32,428 nucleotides of DNA, taken from positions 1 through 32,428 of the forward strand of contig SYKE01000088.1 in assembly GCA_005798285.1 (NCBI GenBank), given 5' to 3'. The translations under genes were made by a program, and so were the position numbers. Positions 9,576-19,010 of the stretch are shown here, in pieces (the first letter of the stretch is position 1; the number at the start of each line of letters is the position of its first letter). The notes under the pieces are model-generated. The model saw only the letters and a program-made list of their open reading frames with translations. It did not search any database and was not told the DNA's origin. The stretch is from Actinomycetota bacterium (GTDB lineage: Bacteria; Armatimonadota; SYMT01).

Positions 9576-10811
9576 TCACGCTTCGGCAGCAGCCATCTCG
9601 GCGCGCATCGCATCCATGAGCGGGAACACATCGCCGACCCCTTCTTTCCAGAGGGCCCCGATCAGCAGATCGGTGAGGTGGCCCTTGTAATCGGGGTGCT
9701 TCTTGACGAAGGCTCCGAAGCTGAAGCCATCGTAGTACTCGCACACGAGACGGCGCATGCGATCCATGCCTTCGCGGAACGACGGTCCCCAATGGCCCAG
9801 CGCTTCACCCGAGAGATTGCCCGAGCTGAGGGCATCGCCGACCGCGTCCGCAGCGAGCTCCCCACTCTTCAGCGCCAACAGCACGCCGGATGAGTAGAGT
9901 GGATCGAGAAAGCCGTGAGCGTCGCCCACGAGCACCCAGCCGTTGCCGGCCCACTGCTTGGCCTTGTAGCTGTAGTCTTTGGTGGCGTAGAACTTGTCGC
10001 AGCGGGCGCCGAACGCGACTCGCCGTTTCACCTCGGCGCAGTTCTCCACCTCTTCGTTGTAGATCTCTTCGTGCTCCCGGTTTCCCGCGAAGAGCTCATC
10101 GAATGCCCGAACGATCCCGACGCTCACGATATCGTTGTGGAGCGGAATGTACCAGAACCAGCCCTTCTTGCCTGGCGTCTGGATGACCATGGTCGCCCCT
10201 GCATCGCGACCCGGGTCGCGGAAGGCGCCCTTCCAATAGGTCCAGACGGCGCCTTTCTTCAGGTCCGGGTCTTTGTCCATGATCTTGAGGCGGCTCCCGA
10301 TCAACGTGCTTTGCCCCGACGCGTCGACGACGACCCTGGAGTGAACATCCTCCTCGCGCCCATCCTCATGCTGGATTCTGACACCGCACGCGCGATCGCC
10401 GTCCCAGATCACTTCCCGAACGCGAACGCCTTGCTCAACCTGAACCCCATGCTCGGCGGCGTTGTTCAGCATCAACTCGTCGAATTCACTCCTGAGCACC
10501 TGCCAGGTTTGAGAGCACTCGTGGGGGTTATGGTCGGTGAAGTAGAAGGGCTCCGACACTCTTCCACTCTGGCTGACGAACTGGACCGAGCACTTGACGA
10601 CGAAGGCGCTCTTCTTCATCTTCTCGAGCATGTTCAGTCGCTTGAGAGTCCAGTAGGTCTCCGGAATCAGCGATTCCCCGATATGGAAACGGGGAAAACG
10701 GTCTCGCTCGAACAGCCGTACGCGGTGACCCTTTTGGGCGATCAGTGTGGAACACGTGGCCCCGGCGGGCCCTCCCCCGATAACTACTACATCCGTGGCG
10801 GTCGTCGACAT
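9576..10811 (-). CDS. FAD-dependent oxidoreductase, flavin-dependent halogenase-like
   Basis: N-terminal GGGPAG Rossmann motif, 'FPRFHIGESLIP', WFWYIP (WxWxIP), 'GDAHGFLDPLYSSGV'; start chosen at MSTTATDVVVIGGG. Confidence 0.85.
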   Translation of the reverse strand: MSTTATDVVVIGGGPAGATCSTLIAQKGHRVRLFERDRFPRFHIGESLIPETYWTLKRLNMLEKMKKSAFVVKCSVQFVSQSGRVSEPFYFTDHNPHECSQTWQVLRSEFDELMLNNAAEHGVQVEQGVRVREVIWDGDRACGVRIQHEDGREEDVHSRVVVDASGQSTLIGSRLKIMDKDPDLKKGAVWTYWKGAFRDPGRDAGATMVIQTPGKKGWFWYIPLHNDIVSVGIVRAFDELFAGNREHEEIYNEEVENCAEVKRRVAFGARCDKFYATKDYSYKAKQWAGNGWVLVGDAHGFLDPLYSSGVLLALKSGELAADAVGDALSSGNLSGEALGHWGPSFREGMDRMRRLVCEYYDGFSFGAFVKKHPDYKGHLTDLLIGALWKEGVGDVFPLMDAMRAEMAAAEA

Positions 10812-11016
10812 TCGGCTCTCCCCGAACGGCCGAGAATCTGGCCCGGGCCGGTCGGACTCCAATGGAACGGGGCGACACCCGTTCGGACGCCGGCTTCCTG
10901 GAAAGCGACCTCCAAACCGGGATGGCCCCATTAACCTGTATCACGTTGCAACAGCCACGCTCCGCCGCACGCCAAAAGGCATCTCCCGGTGTGCGGCGGC
11001 ATCTTATCGTCCGAAG

Positions 11017-12006
11017 CTAGCGCGAGTTCCCTCCGCCGGCGCCGGGCGCAGGAGGCGCCGACGGCCTTGCGGCTCGCACTTCCTCGGGCATCCATCCGTT
11101 CGCGGGGTAATCCAAACCGTAGGCGTCGGCCATCCGGTTGAAGAACGCAAACAGCGATGTGATGAACGAGGCCTCGAAGATCTGCTCGTCGGTCCAACCT
11201 GTCTTGCGCATGGCCTGCGTGTGCGCATCTCGCACATTAGAGGGCTCAAGCGTCAAGACCTTCACGAACTCCAGCAGAACGCGCTCCTTCTCGGGCACCG
11301 CAGCTTTGTCGGCCGTGCCTCGAGCGATGGCGTCCACATCCTTTTCGTTCTCTCCCTGCAACTGCAGGAAGCGCGCGTGGCTGCCCACTCAGTATTTACA
11401 CTTGTTCAGCGCCGAAACGTACGTGGCGATCATCTCCTTCGTCCGGCGATCCAGGAAGCCATCCGAGAAGTGAGCTTTGCGGGAGAGATCGTTGATGTAA
11501 GCAAGATACTGGGGCTGGAGACTCATGGTTCGCAGGATCCCACCGGCGACTCGGCGCCCGAGCAGCTTCTCGACCTCCGCCATCCGGGGATCGTCATCGG
11601 CGGCCCAGTCGATTCGCATCACGCCGAGCGCCTGGTTGACGCCGGTCCGCAGTGCGGCGGGATCGGAACTTCGAACGACCAGTTTTCCGCGACGATCGAA
11701 TACCAGACCCGTCGGAGTCTCCTGGATTTCATACTGCTTCGGCAGGGCCTCGCTGCCCGACTTGACCGCGATCCAGCGAAGGCCGACTCGTCCCGCCAGT
11801 TCCTTCTGGTACTGGTCGGCCAACGATCTCTCCATGGCGCTTTCGGGCCGGTAGAAGAGGAAGAGCGTCGGCTTCTCGGACTCCAGACGGGAGCTGAGGC
11901 TCGTGGGCCGATCGGCCGAGAGTTTCACGGGCATCCCGTTGGAAGCGGGTGCGGCGGGCGATCCCGCCGCGAGGGATGCCGCAAGTAAGAGGGCGCCGAG
12001 TGCCAT
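11017..12006 (-). CDS. Candidate selenoprotein: thioredoxin-like N-terminus fused to AhpD/carboxymuconolactone decarboxylase-like domain, in-frame TGA (11389-11391) read as Sec; 329 aa if read through
   Basis: Contiguous same-frame ORFs flank one TGA: '...DRRTKEMIATYVSALNKCKY[TGA]VGSHARFLQLQGENEKDVDAIARG...'; TGA sits at the second Cys of CxxCxxxH; signal-peptide-like start at 12006 preceded by GGGAGG; downstream hairpin 11352-11371. Confidence 0.8.
11352..11371 (-). promoter_or_regulatory. Candidate bacterial SECIS element apical stem-loop
   Basis: Minus-strand RNA CUUCCUGC-AGUU-GCAGGGAG: 8-bp stem (one U-G), 4-nt loop starting 26 nt after UGA with G as second loop base. Confidence 0.6.
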
Positions 12007-12008
12007 GC

Positions 12009-12857
12009 CTAGTCCTCCCGGAACCACGCCTGGGCGTTGGGGGCCAGGGACCGCCGATAGGCCACCCCGATGAGGCTTCGGTCGTTCCAGGATGCCGGAC
12101 CCTTGAACCACTTCGCATGCCCATCTACCATCAGGTAAACGGCGCCCTGAGCGTGTTTGTAACGGGCTGCACAGTAGACCGCAGCGCTTCCCATGATTGG
12201 AGGCACGCCGACCACACCCTGCTCGTTCCCTGTGCAACCACTGCTCACGTCGTCGCCGGCCAACGCCGGACGGGTGCCCAACCCGTGCGTGACCAGAACA
12301 ACCGAAGCGGGCGCCGAGATGCTGGGGAGTCCCTTAGGGGGCTGCCCGCCGGGAAACCAGGGGCTGTTGGGAAGAAGCGCTCGGTTGGCCATTGGCATGA
12401 TCCAGCCATTGCCCGAGTAGCTCATCGCTCGAGTCACGTTTGCCGCGGGGAACACCGGGACGGGCGGGGCGCCGGCGCGGACCGGAATCTCATTGCTGTC
12501 GAAGTTTGGGCAGATGTAGAACGTCCTTTGGGGTGATCCGGCATATCCGAAGCCCGCTGCTCCCACCTTGACGTACGGTTCTGTCAGATCGTAGTACGTG
12601 TTGGTTACCGCTCCGAGGTTCGACGCCGCCCACGGGAAAGTCTCGTCGAAGTCCTGGGCATACATTGAGAGTGCGACGCCGATCTGCTTGAGGTTTGAAG
12701 TGCAAGCCGTCTTCCGAGCAGCGTCTCGCGCCTGAGCGAAGACAGGAAATAGAATCGCTGCAAGAATAGCTATGACAGCGATAACTACCAACAATTCAAT
12801 GAGGGTAAAGCCGCGTCCTCGGCGGCTCTGGCTGAACGCGGGGTTTGATGTCCGCAT
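12009..12857 (-). CDS. Type IV prepilin-like protein (DUF1559 / H-x9-DG type)
   Basis: [47 protein letters not shown]-terminal H-x9-DG ([12 protein letters not shown]). Confidence 0.92.
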   Translation of the reverse strand: MRTSNPAFSQSRRGRGFTLIELLVVIAVIAILAAILFPVFAQARDAARKTACTSNLKQIGVALSMYAQDFDETFPWAASNLGAVTNTYYDLTEPYVKVGAAGFGYAGSPQRTFYICPNFDSNEIPVRAGAPPVPVFPAANVTRAMSYSGNGWIMPMANRALLPNSPWFPGGQPPKGLPSISAPASVVLVTHGLGTRPALAGDDVSSGCTGNEQGVVGVPPIMGSAAVYCAARYKHAQGAVYLMVDGHAKWFKGPASWNDRSLIGVAYRRSLAPNAQAWFRED

Positions 12858-13059
12858 CGGTGGATCCCTTCGTAGGTTTGTGCTGAAACGGGAGCGCCGT
12901 GGGTTGGTTCGCACCGATGCGGCCAAGCCACGGAACTGTTCAGCTTCAACTACGACCGAGAGTTGTGCTAGAGTTCCTCGGTGGACGAAAATTTTTCGCC
13001 ACAATCATTTCAACCGGCCGACTCGAACCGCACCTCGCGCCTTGCAACTTCAACGACAA

Positions 13060-13101
13060 CAAGGGGGCGAGCGTGGCCTGAAGCCCTCACTCGCCCCCTT
13101 G
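13060..13101 (-). terminator. Strong hairpin downstream of the DUF1552 gene
   Basis: caagggggcgag/ctcgcccccttg perfect 12-bp arms; minus-strand tail TTGTCGTTG is weakly U-rich. Confidence 0.6.
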
Positions 13102-13134
13102 TGGAAGCGCCGGGATGACCTTCCAGCCGTGCGG

Positions 13135-14484
13135 CTAGATCCCGACGAGGCGGGTGTCGGCGTCCCCGAAGCGAGGCAGTTCAACCCCCATTCGATCCAT
13201 GATCGAGAGATAGAGGCTGCAGAGCTTGCGGTTCTCGTCGCCCTTGTCTCGGAAGTTGAGGACCCGTCCCGTTGCGAGTGAGCCGCCGAGCCCGCCGACG
13301 GTGAGGACCGGCAGGTGGGTGTTGTCGTGCTTGGAGCCGGACCACATGTTCGAGAGCCACAGTAGGCAGGAGTTGTCGAGCACGCTGCCTTCGCCTTCCG
13401 GCATAGCGGCGAGTTTGCCGGCGAGATACGCGAGCTGGCTGACGTAGAACCGGGCCACTCGCTCGTAGGCATCGCCCGTGTCGTAGTGCGATGCGGGATG
13501 GTGCGCGTCGCGAACGTCCAGGAACGGGTAGAAGAGCCCAGAGAGGTCTCTGCACATGAGCATGGTCGCGATGCGCGTCTTGTCCGTTTGGATCGCCAGC
13601 GCCACGATATCGCACATGAGCCGCATGTGTTCGCGGATATCCTCGGGCAGACCGTTGTCAGGTCGTTTCATGGCGACCATCGGCTTGCCGCGATCCGCTG
13701 CTCGCGTAGCGGCCTTGTCCATGTCGGTGCGGAGCTTCTGAGCCCGCTGCTCCACCTCGCGTACACTGGTGAGGTACTCATCCAGCTTGGCGCGGTCTCC
13801 GGCGCTGATCCTCTTGCGCAGCCCTGTCGCCTCGTCTCGCACCCGATCCAGGATGCTCTGGTTTCGCCGGCTGCCGTTGTTTTCGAAAAGGCTGTCGAAG
13901 GCGAGAGACGGGTAAACCTCGGTCGGGACCGGCGAGTCTGACGACTGCCACGAAATGTGCGAGCTGTAGGCCATCGAGAAGTTGCTCTCGTGATAGCCCG
14001 TGAGCGGCTGTTCGCAGGCCAAAACGAGACTCGGCTGCACTGTCTCCTGGCCGATTCGCGACGCCAGTACCTGGTCGATGCTGATCCCGCCCTGCAGCAC
14101 CGCGCCCCTCTGGAGGGGCATGCCCGAAAGAATGTTCCCAGTCATGCCCGGGTGGATCCCCACACCGGTAGACGGCTTGTTGAAGAGTCCGCCAATCACG
14201 TTCAGCTTCGTCTTGAACGGCTCCAGCGGGGAGAGGCTCTTGCTGAGCTCCATCCCGGCGCCTTCACCTTTGGCCGACCACTGGTCCGGATTGATGCCGT
14301 TGCCCATGAACTGGACAACAAAACGCTGTGGGAATGCCGACTTGCCTTTGGCATCGGGCTCGGCTCCCCAAACGGGAACCGATTCCAGCCATGGCAACGC
14401 CATTGCGACTCCGGCTCCCCTGAGGAACAGCCGGCGGGATACAGGTTGGACCGGGCGGTCGGTGTTCATTTCTCTGCTCGACAT
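13135..14484 (-). CDS. DUF1552 family secreted protein
   Basis: Tat-like 'SRRLFLRGAGVAMALPWLESV', 'FVVQFMGNGINPDQW', 'SKSLSPLEPFKTKLNVIGGLFN', 'LLWLSNMWSGSKHDNTHLPVLTVGG'. Confidence 0.88.
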   Translation of the reverse strand: MSSREMNTDRPVQPVSRRLFLRGAGVAMALPWLESVPVWGAEPDAKGKSAFPQRFVVQFMGNGINPDQWSAKGEGAGMELSKSLSPLEPFKTKLNVIGGLFNKPSTGVGIHPGMTGNILSGMPLQRGAVLQGGISIDQVLASRIGQETVQPSLVLACEQPLTGYHESNFSMAYSSHISWQSSDSPVPTEVYPSLAFDSLFENNGSRRNQSILDRVRDEATGLRKRISAGDRAKLDEYLTSVREVEQRAQKLRTDMDKAATRAADRGKPMVAMKRPDNGLPEDIREHMRLMCDIVALAIQTDKTRIATMLMCRDLSGLFYPFLDVRDAHHPASHYDTGDAYERVARFYVSQLAYLAGKLAAMPEGEGSVLDNSCLLWLSNMWSGSKHDNTHLPVLTVGGLGGSLATGRVLNFRDKGDENRKLCSLYLSIMDRMGVELPRFGDADTRLVGI

Positions 14485-14489
14485 GGAGT

Positions 14490-17400
14490 TTAGTTCCTCG
14501 CGAAGGCGGTGGTTCCTCGCCGGTTTCGGAACTGCCGGCTCGTTACGATGGAGTCAATCAGGGTGCTAAAGCGGTATCCGCCGGCCGTGAGCTTTCGACG
14601 CATCTCGGCGAGCGTCGGGTCGTCGGACGGGATGAGGGTTCGGCCCACACCATAGGACAGCAGTTTCCGGCAAAGGTTGTCCAGAAAATCGCTCTCCCGA
14701 CGTTCCTTTACAAACTGGCGGAGCCCGACCAGCCCATCTCGATCAGCGCCCCCGGGAAAGGGCGCCCGGGTATCGACCGGCTTTCCACCGAGGTCTCGTG
14801 CACGGAGCTCCCCGATTGGGCCGTAGTTCTCGAACACCAATCCGAAGGAGTCGAACCGGGCGTGACAACCAGAGCAAGCAGGGTTTTCCCGGTGCTGAGC
14901 CAGCACCTGTCGCAGGGTCTGATCTCCCAGCTTGCGTTCGTCTTTGGGGAGTTCGGGAACCACCGCGGGTGGCGCGGGGATGTGTTCGCCGAGCACACGC
15001 TTCACAACCCAGTATCCGCGCTTGACGGGACTGGTTCGCAGGCCGGGGGAGTTCTTGGTGAGGAAGACCGCCATCGGGAGCAGGCCGCCACGGGAGAAGC
15101 GGGAGGCGTTGTCCACGCGAACCCAACCGGATGAGGGGACTTCCGCCGCATCCATCCCGTAGTGTCGGGCCAGCGGCGCGTTTACAAAGGTGTAGCTGCC
15201 GTACAGCATGTCGAGCACCGAGCGGTTTCGTTGAAACGTGTCCAGCAGAAAGTGCAACGGCTCCTCAAACATGGACTGGCGAAGTTCATCGGTAAAACTC
15301 GGAAAACGCTCGCGGTCCACGGCCTGATGCTCTTCAAAACGGCGGAAGTCGAGCCAGTTCCCGCCGAACTCCAGGGCAAGGGCTCGCACCTTTGGGTTCT
15401 GAAGCATTCGCCGGGCTTGGGCCGCCAGAACCTCGGGCTTCTTCAAATCGCCCGCCGCCGCCCGCGCCAGGAGTTCTTCATCGGGCATGCTCGACCAGAG
15501 GAAGTAGCTCAAGCGGCTCGCGAGCGCGTAGTCGGAAATGGGCCGCAGCCTGGGTGCGCTCTGCGGTTCGGCCGTCGTGGCCAACCGGAGCGCCGCATCC
15601 GGCTGAAATGTCCCCGCATCCGCTTCCAGGTCAACCCGGTAGAGGAAGTTCGGCGACATCAAAACGCTGACGACGCAGTCGCGCATCGCGTCCTCATGCG
15701 TCAGCCCATCCTTCTGGCGGAGGTTGCGGTAGAAGGTGCTGAGGTCGGCACGCTCCGTCGGGTTGAGGGGCCTGCGGAATGCGCGACGAGCAAAGTCGAG
15801 CAGACTGGCGAGATGGGACGGCTCCGCCGCCTTCCGCGCCTTCTCAATGGCTCGAAGATTGTCGTTCGTGAATTCGAAGTACTCCTCGATCGCCTCGATG
15901 GCGGTCGGGTTCCCACCACTCGAACTGAGACTCTGTCGGGCCTTGCTGAGGTAGACCTCCCCCAAGCGAGCCAACTTCACCTCCGAGGTGGCGTCTTTGT
16001 CCTCCGATCGGGCGAAATCGAACTCCTGGCCCTTGATGGTCCCGGACTCGGCGCGCTCGTAGAAGATGAACTCCAGGTGCATTCTCTCAGGCACGAACGC
16101 CACAAAGTCGAACTCCAGCCACAAGCGATCCAGTTGCTTACGTCCGGCGTCATCCAGCACCAACTCCATGAGCGGGACATCGTCGCGGAAGTAACCCATC
16201 GCGTTGTGCAGTCCGGCACTCAGAAGACGGCCACGGTCGTTGGGGTCATCGAGGAACATCCTGCCCCGTTCGGAGATGAAGAACGCGTCGGGAAACACAC
16301 TGCAGAAGCGCTTGAACGCCTCCAGGTAAGGTGTTCGTTCCTGCTCATCCCTGGGAACAAAGAGGTCCGGATCGGGCGGGTCGATCACCACGCGCGGCTG
16401 CTGGTTGGTGGCGCCGCCGTTCCCACGGGTGGGGGTGATGGTTCGTGGCTTGACCTCTCCGCCGATCTGCAAAGCATTGGGGTTGAGCTCCCTTCGGTGG
16501 GAAGCGTACTGCCGATTCTTCCACATCACGAAGCACTGGCCGCCCGGCGAGAACCCGCGCAGGCTTAGATTGTCGAACTTCCACGCCACCTTCTTTCGAA
16601 GCGTGACCACGTAGTTGCGCATCGCCACAATCTCGGCCTGAGGCGCCGATGCTCCGGGGGCGGATGGAGCCGGCAAAGCGTTCCACATCGACTGAAGTCG
16701 GGCAATCGGCCCCACTTTCTCGTTCGGCGCATTCAGCGTCGCCCAGATCGTCTCCAGATACTTCGAGCTTACGTTGGACTGGGCCGCAGTTTGAGCGAGC
16801 GTGGCGTTGGACTGATTGAGGGCGGCCCGATGCCGGAAGCGCCAGGCTGCCGTGAAGTAGTCCGCCAGATCGGTCGGCTGCTTTTTGTAGAAGTCCACGA
16901 TGCGGAGGATCGAATACTTGTCGCGGTCCGTCTCCACCAGTACGGGATGCGGAGCGAAGTCGAACCCGGACGGCTTCAGAACGAGGTGGTCCGCCACGGT
17001 TCGTGCGGCCTGAAGATACTTCTTCATCAGGGCCGGCGAGACGGTGAGCGATTCCCCCGTGTTGTCGAAACCCTCCTGGTTGGCGGGATCGACGGGGAAC
17101 TCGCGGGTGGGCCTGAGATCGTGGCCGGTGAGATCGCGAATCGTGTAGTCGTACTCCGAGTTGCTCAATCGACGGGCAAGCACGGGACCGGGATCGCCGG
17201 CGGAACGCTCGGCGATCTCTCGGCGCATGCCTTTGATCCAACTCACTGCCGCGAGCTTTTGGGCCGCGGACGGCTGACGTGAGCCTTTTGGAGGCATCTC
17301 TCCGGCTTCGAGCTTTTGCAACACCAGAGTCCAGTGGGCGTAGTCGCGCACCACGGAGGCCATTGTGCTGTAACCGCTTAGGTCCAGCGAGGCCTTGGGC

Positions 17401-17615
17401 TGGTTCTTCCCATGGCAGCCGACGCAGTAGGATCTCAGAAACGGGAGCACGCTGGCGGTGTAGCTCTTCTCCAATTGCCCCCGCGTGCCGGCCGCCGCCG
17501 CCCGAGTTCCACCTGCGCTCGATGCGCTGCTGGAGAGCACCAGCGCTGCCATGAATCCGGCTGCGCCGGTGAACCACCCCAGCGCTCGGCGCTCACGATA
17601 TCGTCCGGACCACAT
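14490..17615 (-). CDS. PSCyt-type cytochrome-like protein (DUF1587/1592/1588/1585 multidomain)
   Basis: CVGCHGKNQPKASLDLSGY heme motif, 'RRLSNSEYDYTIRDLTGHDL', 'SYFLWSSMPDEELLARAAAGDL', CSGCHARFDSFGLVFENYGPIGELR; start chosen at MWSGRYRERR. Confidence 0.9.
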   Translation of the reverse strand: MWSGRYRERRALGWFTGAAGFMAALVLSSSASSAGGTRAAAAGTRGQLEKSYTASVLPFLRSYCVGCHGKNQPKASLDLSGYSTMASVVRDYAHWTLVLQKLEAGEMPPKGSRQPSAAQKLAAVSWIKGMRREIAERSAGDPGPVLARRLSNSEYDYTIRDLTGHDLRPTREFPVDPANQEGFDNTGESLTVSPALMKKYLQAARTVADHLVLKPSGFDFAPHPVLVETDRDKYSILRIVDFYKKQPTDLADYFTAAWRFRHRAALNQSNATLAQTAAQSNVSSKYLETIWATLNAPNEKVGPIARLQSMWNALPAPSAPGASAPQAEIVAMRNYVVTLRKKVAWKFDNLSLRGFSPGGQCFVMWKNRQYASHRRELNPNALQIGGEVKPRTITPTRGNGGATNQQPRVVIDPPDPDLFVPRDEQERTPYLEAFKRFCSVFPDAFFISERGRMFLDDPNDRGRLLSAGLHNAMGYFRDDVPLMELVLDDAGRKQLDRLWLEFDFVAFVPERMHLEFIFYERAESGTIKGQEFDFARSEDKDATSEVKLARLGEVYLSKARQSLSSSGGNPTAIEAIEEYFEFTNDNLRAIEKARKAAEPSHLASLLDFARRAFRRPLNPTERADLSTFYRNLRQKDGLTHEDAMRDCVVSVLMSPNFLYRVDLEADAGTFQPDAALRLATTAEPQSAPRLRPISDYALASRLSYFLWSSMPDEELLARAAAGDLKKPEVLAAQARRMLQNPKVRALALEFGGNWLDFRRFEEHQAVDRERFPSFTDELRQSMFEEPLHFLLDTFQRNRSVLDMLYGSYTFVNAPLARHYGMDAAEVPSSGWVRVDNASRFSRGGLLPMAVFLTKNSPGLRTSPVKRGYWVVKRVLGEHIPAPPAVVPELPKDERKLGDQTLRQVLAQHRENPACSGCHARFDSFGLVFENYGPIGELRARDLGGKPVDTRAPFPGGADRDGLVGLRQFVKERRESDFLDNLCRKLLSYGVGRTLIPSDDPTLAEMRRKLTAGGYRFSTLIDSIVTSRQFRNRRGTTAFARN

Positions 17616-17969
17616 CAACTGTTGCACTCCAACCGTCCCCGGGACAGACCAGCCCGACGGCAGCCTGAGATAAGGACGCCTACATTCTCTCATGAGTCGA
17701 ACGGGTCCCCCGTGAGTCCCGTGCCTCGGGGTTGCACCCGGAGCATGCGCCCCGACGACCGTCGGGAGACATACTCCTCTGGGGAGTTGATCCGACATTC
17801 GGGCTCGCCCCGTGTTTCAGGTACCTGACTTCCCCGGCGCCGAGAAGTCGGGTCTCGTTCACGTCTCGGAGCCCCCTGGGGAACGGTGGACTCCACGGGT
17901 TGGGAGAGTCCGAGTTCGCCAGGGGAAATAGCTCAGGCGCCTGCTGGTCTCTACCGGGACGAGCCCGTC

Positions 17970-19010
17970 TCAGTTCGGGCGAGGCGAGTCTTCATCGTCT
18001 TCGTCCTCATCCTCATCTTCGTCGTCGTAATCTTCGTCGTCGTCGAAGTCATCGTCATCGTCGTCGTCGAAGTCATCGTCGTCGTCGAAGTCGTCGTCAT
18101 CAATTTCGGCATTCTCGGCGTCTGCCGGGTCCGGGGTGTCCTGAAACTTCACCGGCTCTGGGGGGGGCCGCAGCAGGTCGAGGATCTTCGGATTGATGAC
18201 ACCCATAAATGCGCCCGCAAACAGGAGTTCTCTGGCAATTCTGCGCTCCGCCCGCGCCCAGTTTCGCCGCTTGTAGTAGCCGGAGTTGTCGGATGCGCTG
18301 TGAAGAAGGTCGAGTTCCTGCAGCATGTCCAGGATCGCCACCACATTCGTGTGGGCCCGCTTCAACTCGACTGCGTATTGGGTCTTGGTGAAGCTGTTTC
18401 CGAGCCAGAGTCCGCAGCCGGACTCGCTGAGCGTGGAGAGGCCGATGTTCACCGTTTCGGAACCCTCTCCGGGGTGGATGTAGAGCACGTAGCCAAGGCT
18501 CAACTGCACCCGTGCGAAAAACGAGAGGATCGCCTCTCGATTCACGGTTAAGCCGTAGAAGGGAGGGTTGGGGTCGATCACGTCGACATCCAGCGCCTCC
18601 ATTCGGTGTTGGCCGAACGTCTGGTATCCGTCTCGCACCCACTTCGGATAGTTCTTCGGGTCCCAGAGATCGGTGCGATGGATCAGCTCGAGCGTGGGCT
18701 GGAACCAGCGCTCCACGAGTGCTCGGTCGCTGAAGGAGTTGAACATTGGATCCAGGGTGAGGCAGTGAATCAGCACTTCCTTGTCATCCCGCACCTGGTC
18801 CAGCAGCGGCGCAATCGAAGGTGGGATGGGCAACTTGAGCCCGTCAATGAGGCGAAGGAACGGAGAGCTGACCACCGGCTTTACCCGGATGATGTCGCTG
18901 GTGCTATCGATCGGGAGCTGATGAACGCGGTTTCGCAGCACGTTCAGTTTGTGAAGCAGGTCCTCTTCTTCGCCTTCGAACTTAAGCCGATAATCGACGT
19001 AGATTCCCAC
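17970..19010 (-). CDS. Hypothetical protein with long Asp/Glu-rich C-terminal tail (GTG start)
   Basis: Long ORF with GGAGG upstream of GTG at 19010; C-terminus IDDDDFDDDDDFDDDDDDDFDDDEDYDDEDEDEDEDDEDS. Confidence 0.7.
   Translation of the reverse strand: MGIYVDYRLKFEGEEEDLLHKLNVLRNRVHQLPIDSTSDIIRVKPVVSSPFLRLIDGLKLPIPPSIAPLLDQVRDDKEVLIHCLTLDPMFNSFSDRALVERWFQPTLELIHRTDLWDPKNYPKWVRDGYQTFGQHRMEALDVDVIDPNPPFYGLTVNREAILSFFARVQLSLGYVLYIHPGEGSETVNIGLSTLSESGCGLWLGNSFTKTQYAVELKRAHTNVVAILDMLQELDLLHSASDNSGYYKRRNWARAERRIARELLFAGAFMGVINPKILDLLRPPPEPVKFQDTPDPADAENAEIDDDDFDDDDDFDDDDDDDFDDDEDYDDEDEDEDEDDEDSPRPN

Noticed and set aside
11017-11388. Independent 123-aa gene starting at GTG 11388
   Set aside because: Its first residues (VGSHARFL) are mid-domain AhpD sequence continuing the frame before the TGA, so it is better explained as the 3' half of one gene.
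9915-11988. Plus-strand ORFs 9915..10934 and 10747..11988
   Set aside because: Antisense to the halogenase-like and candidate selenoprotein genes; no domain pattern.
15162-16568. 468-aa plus-strand ORF
   Set aside because: Antisense to the well-supported PSCyt-type gene; no recognisable motifs.
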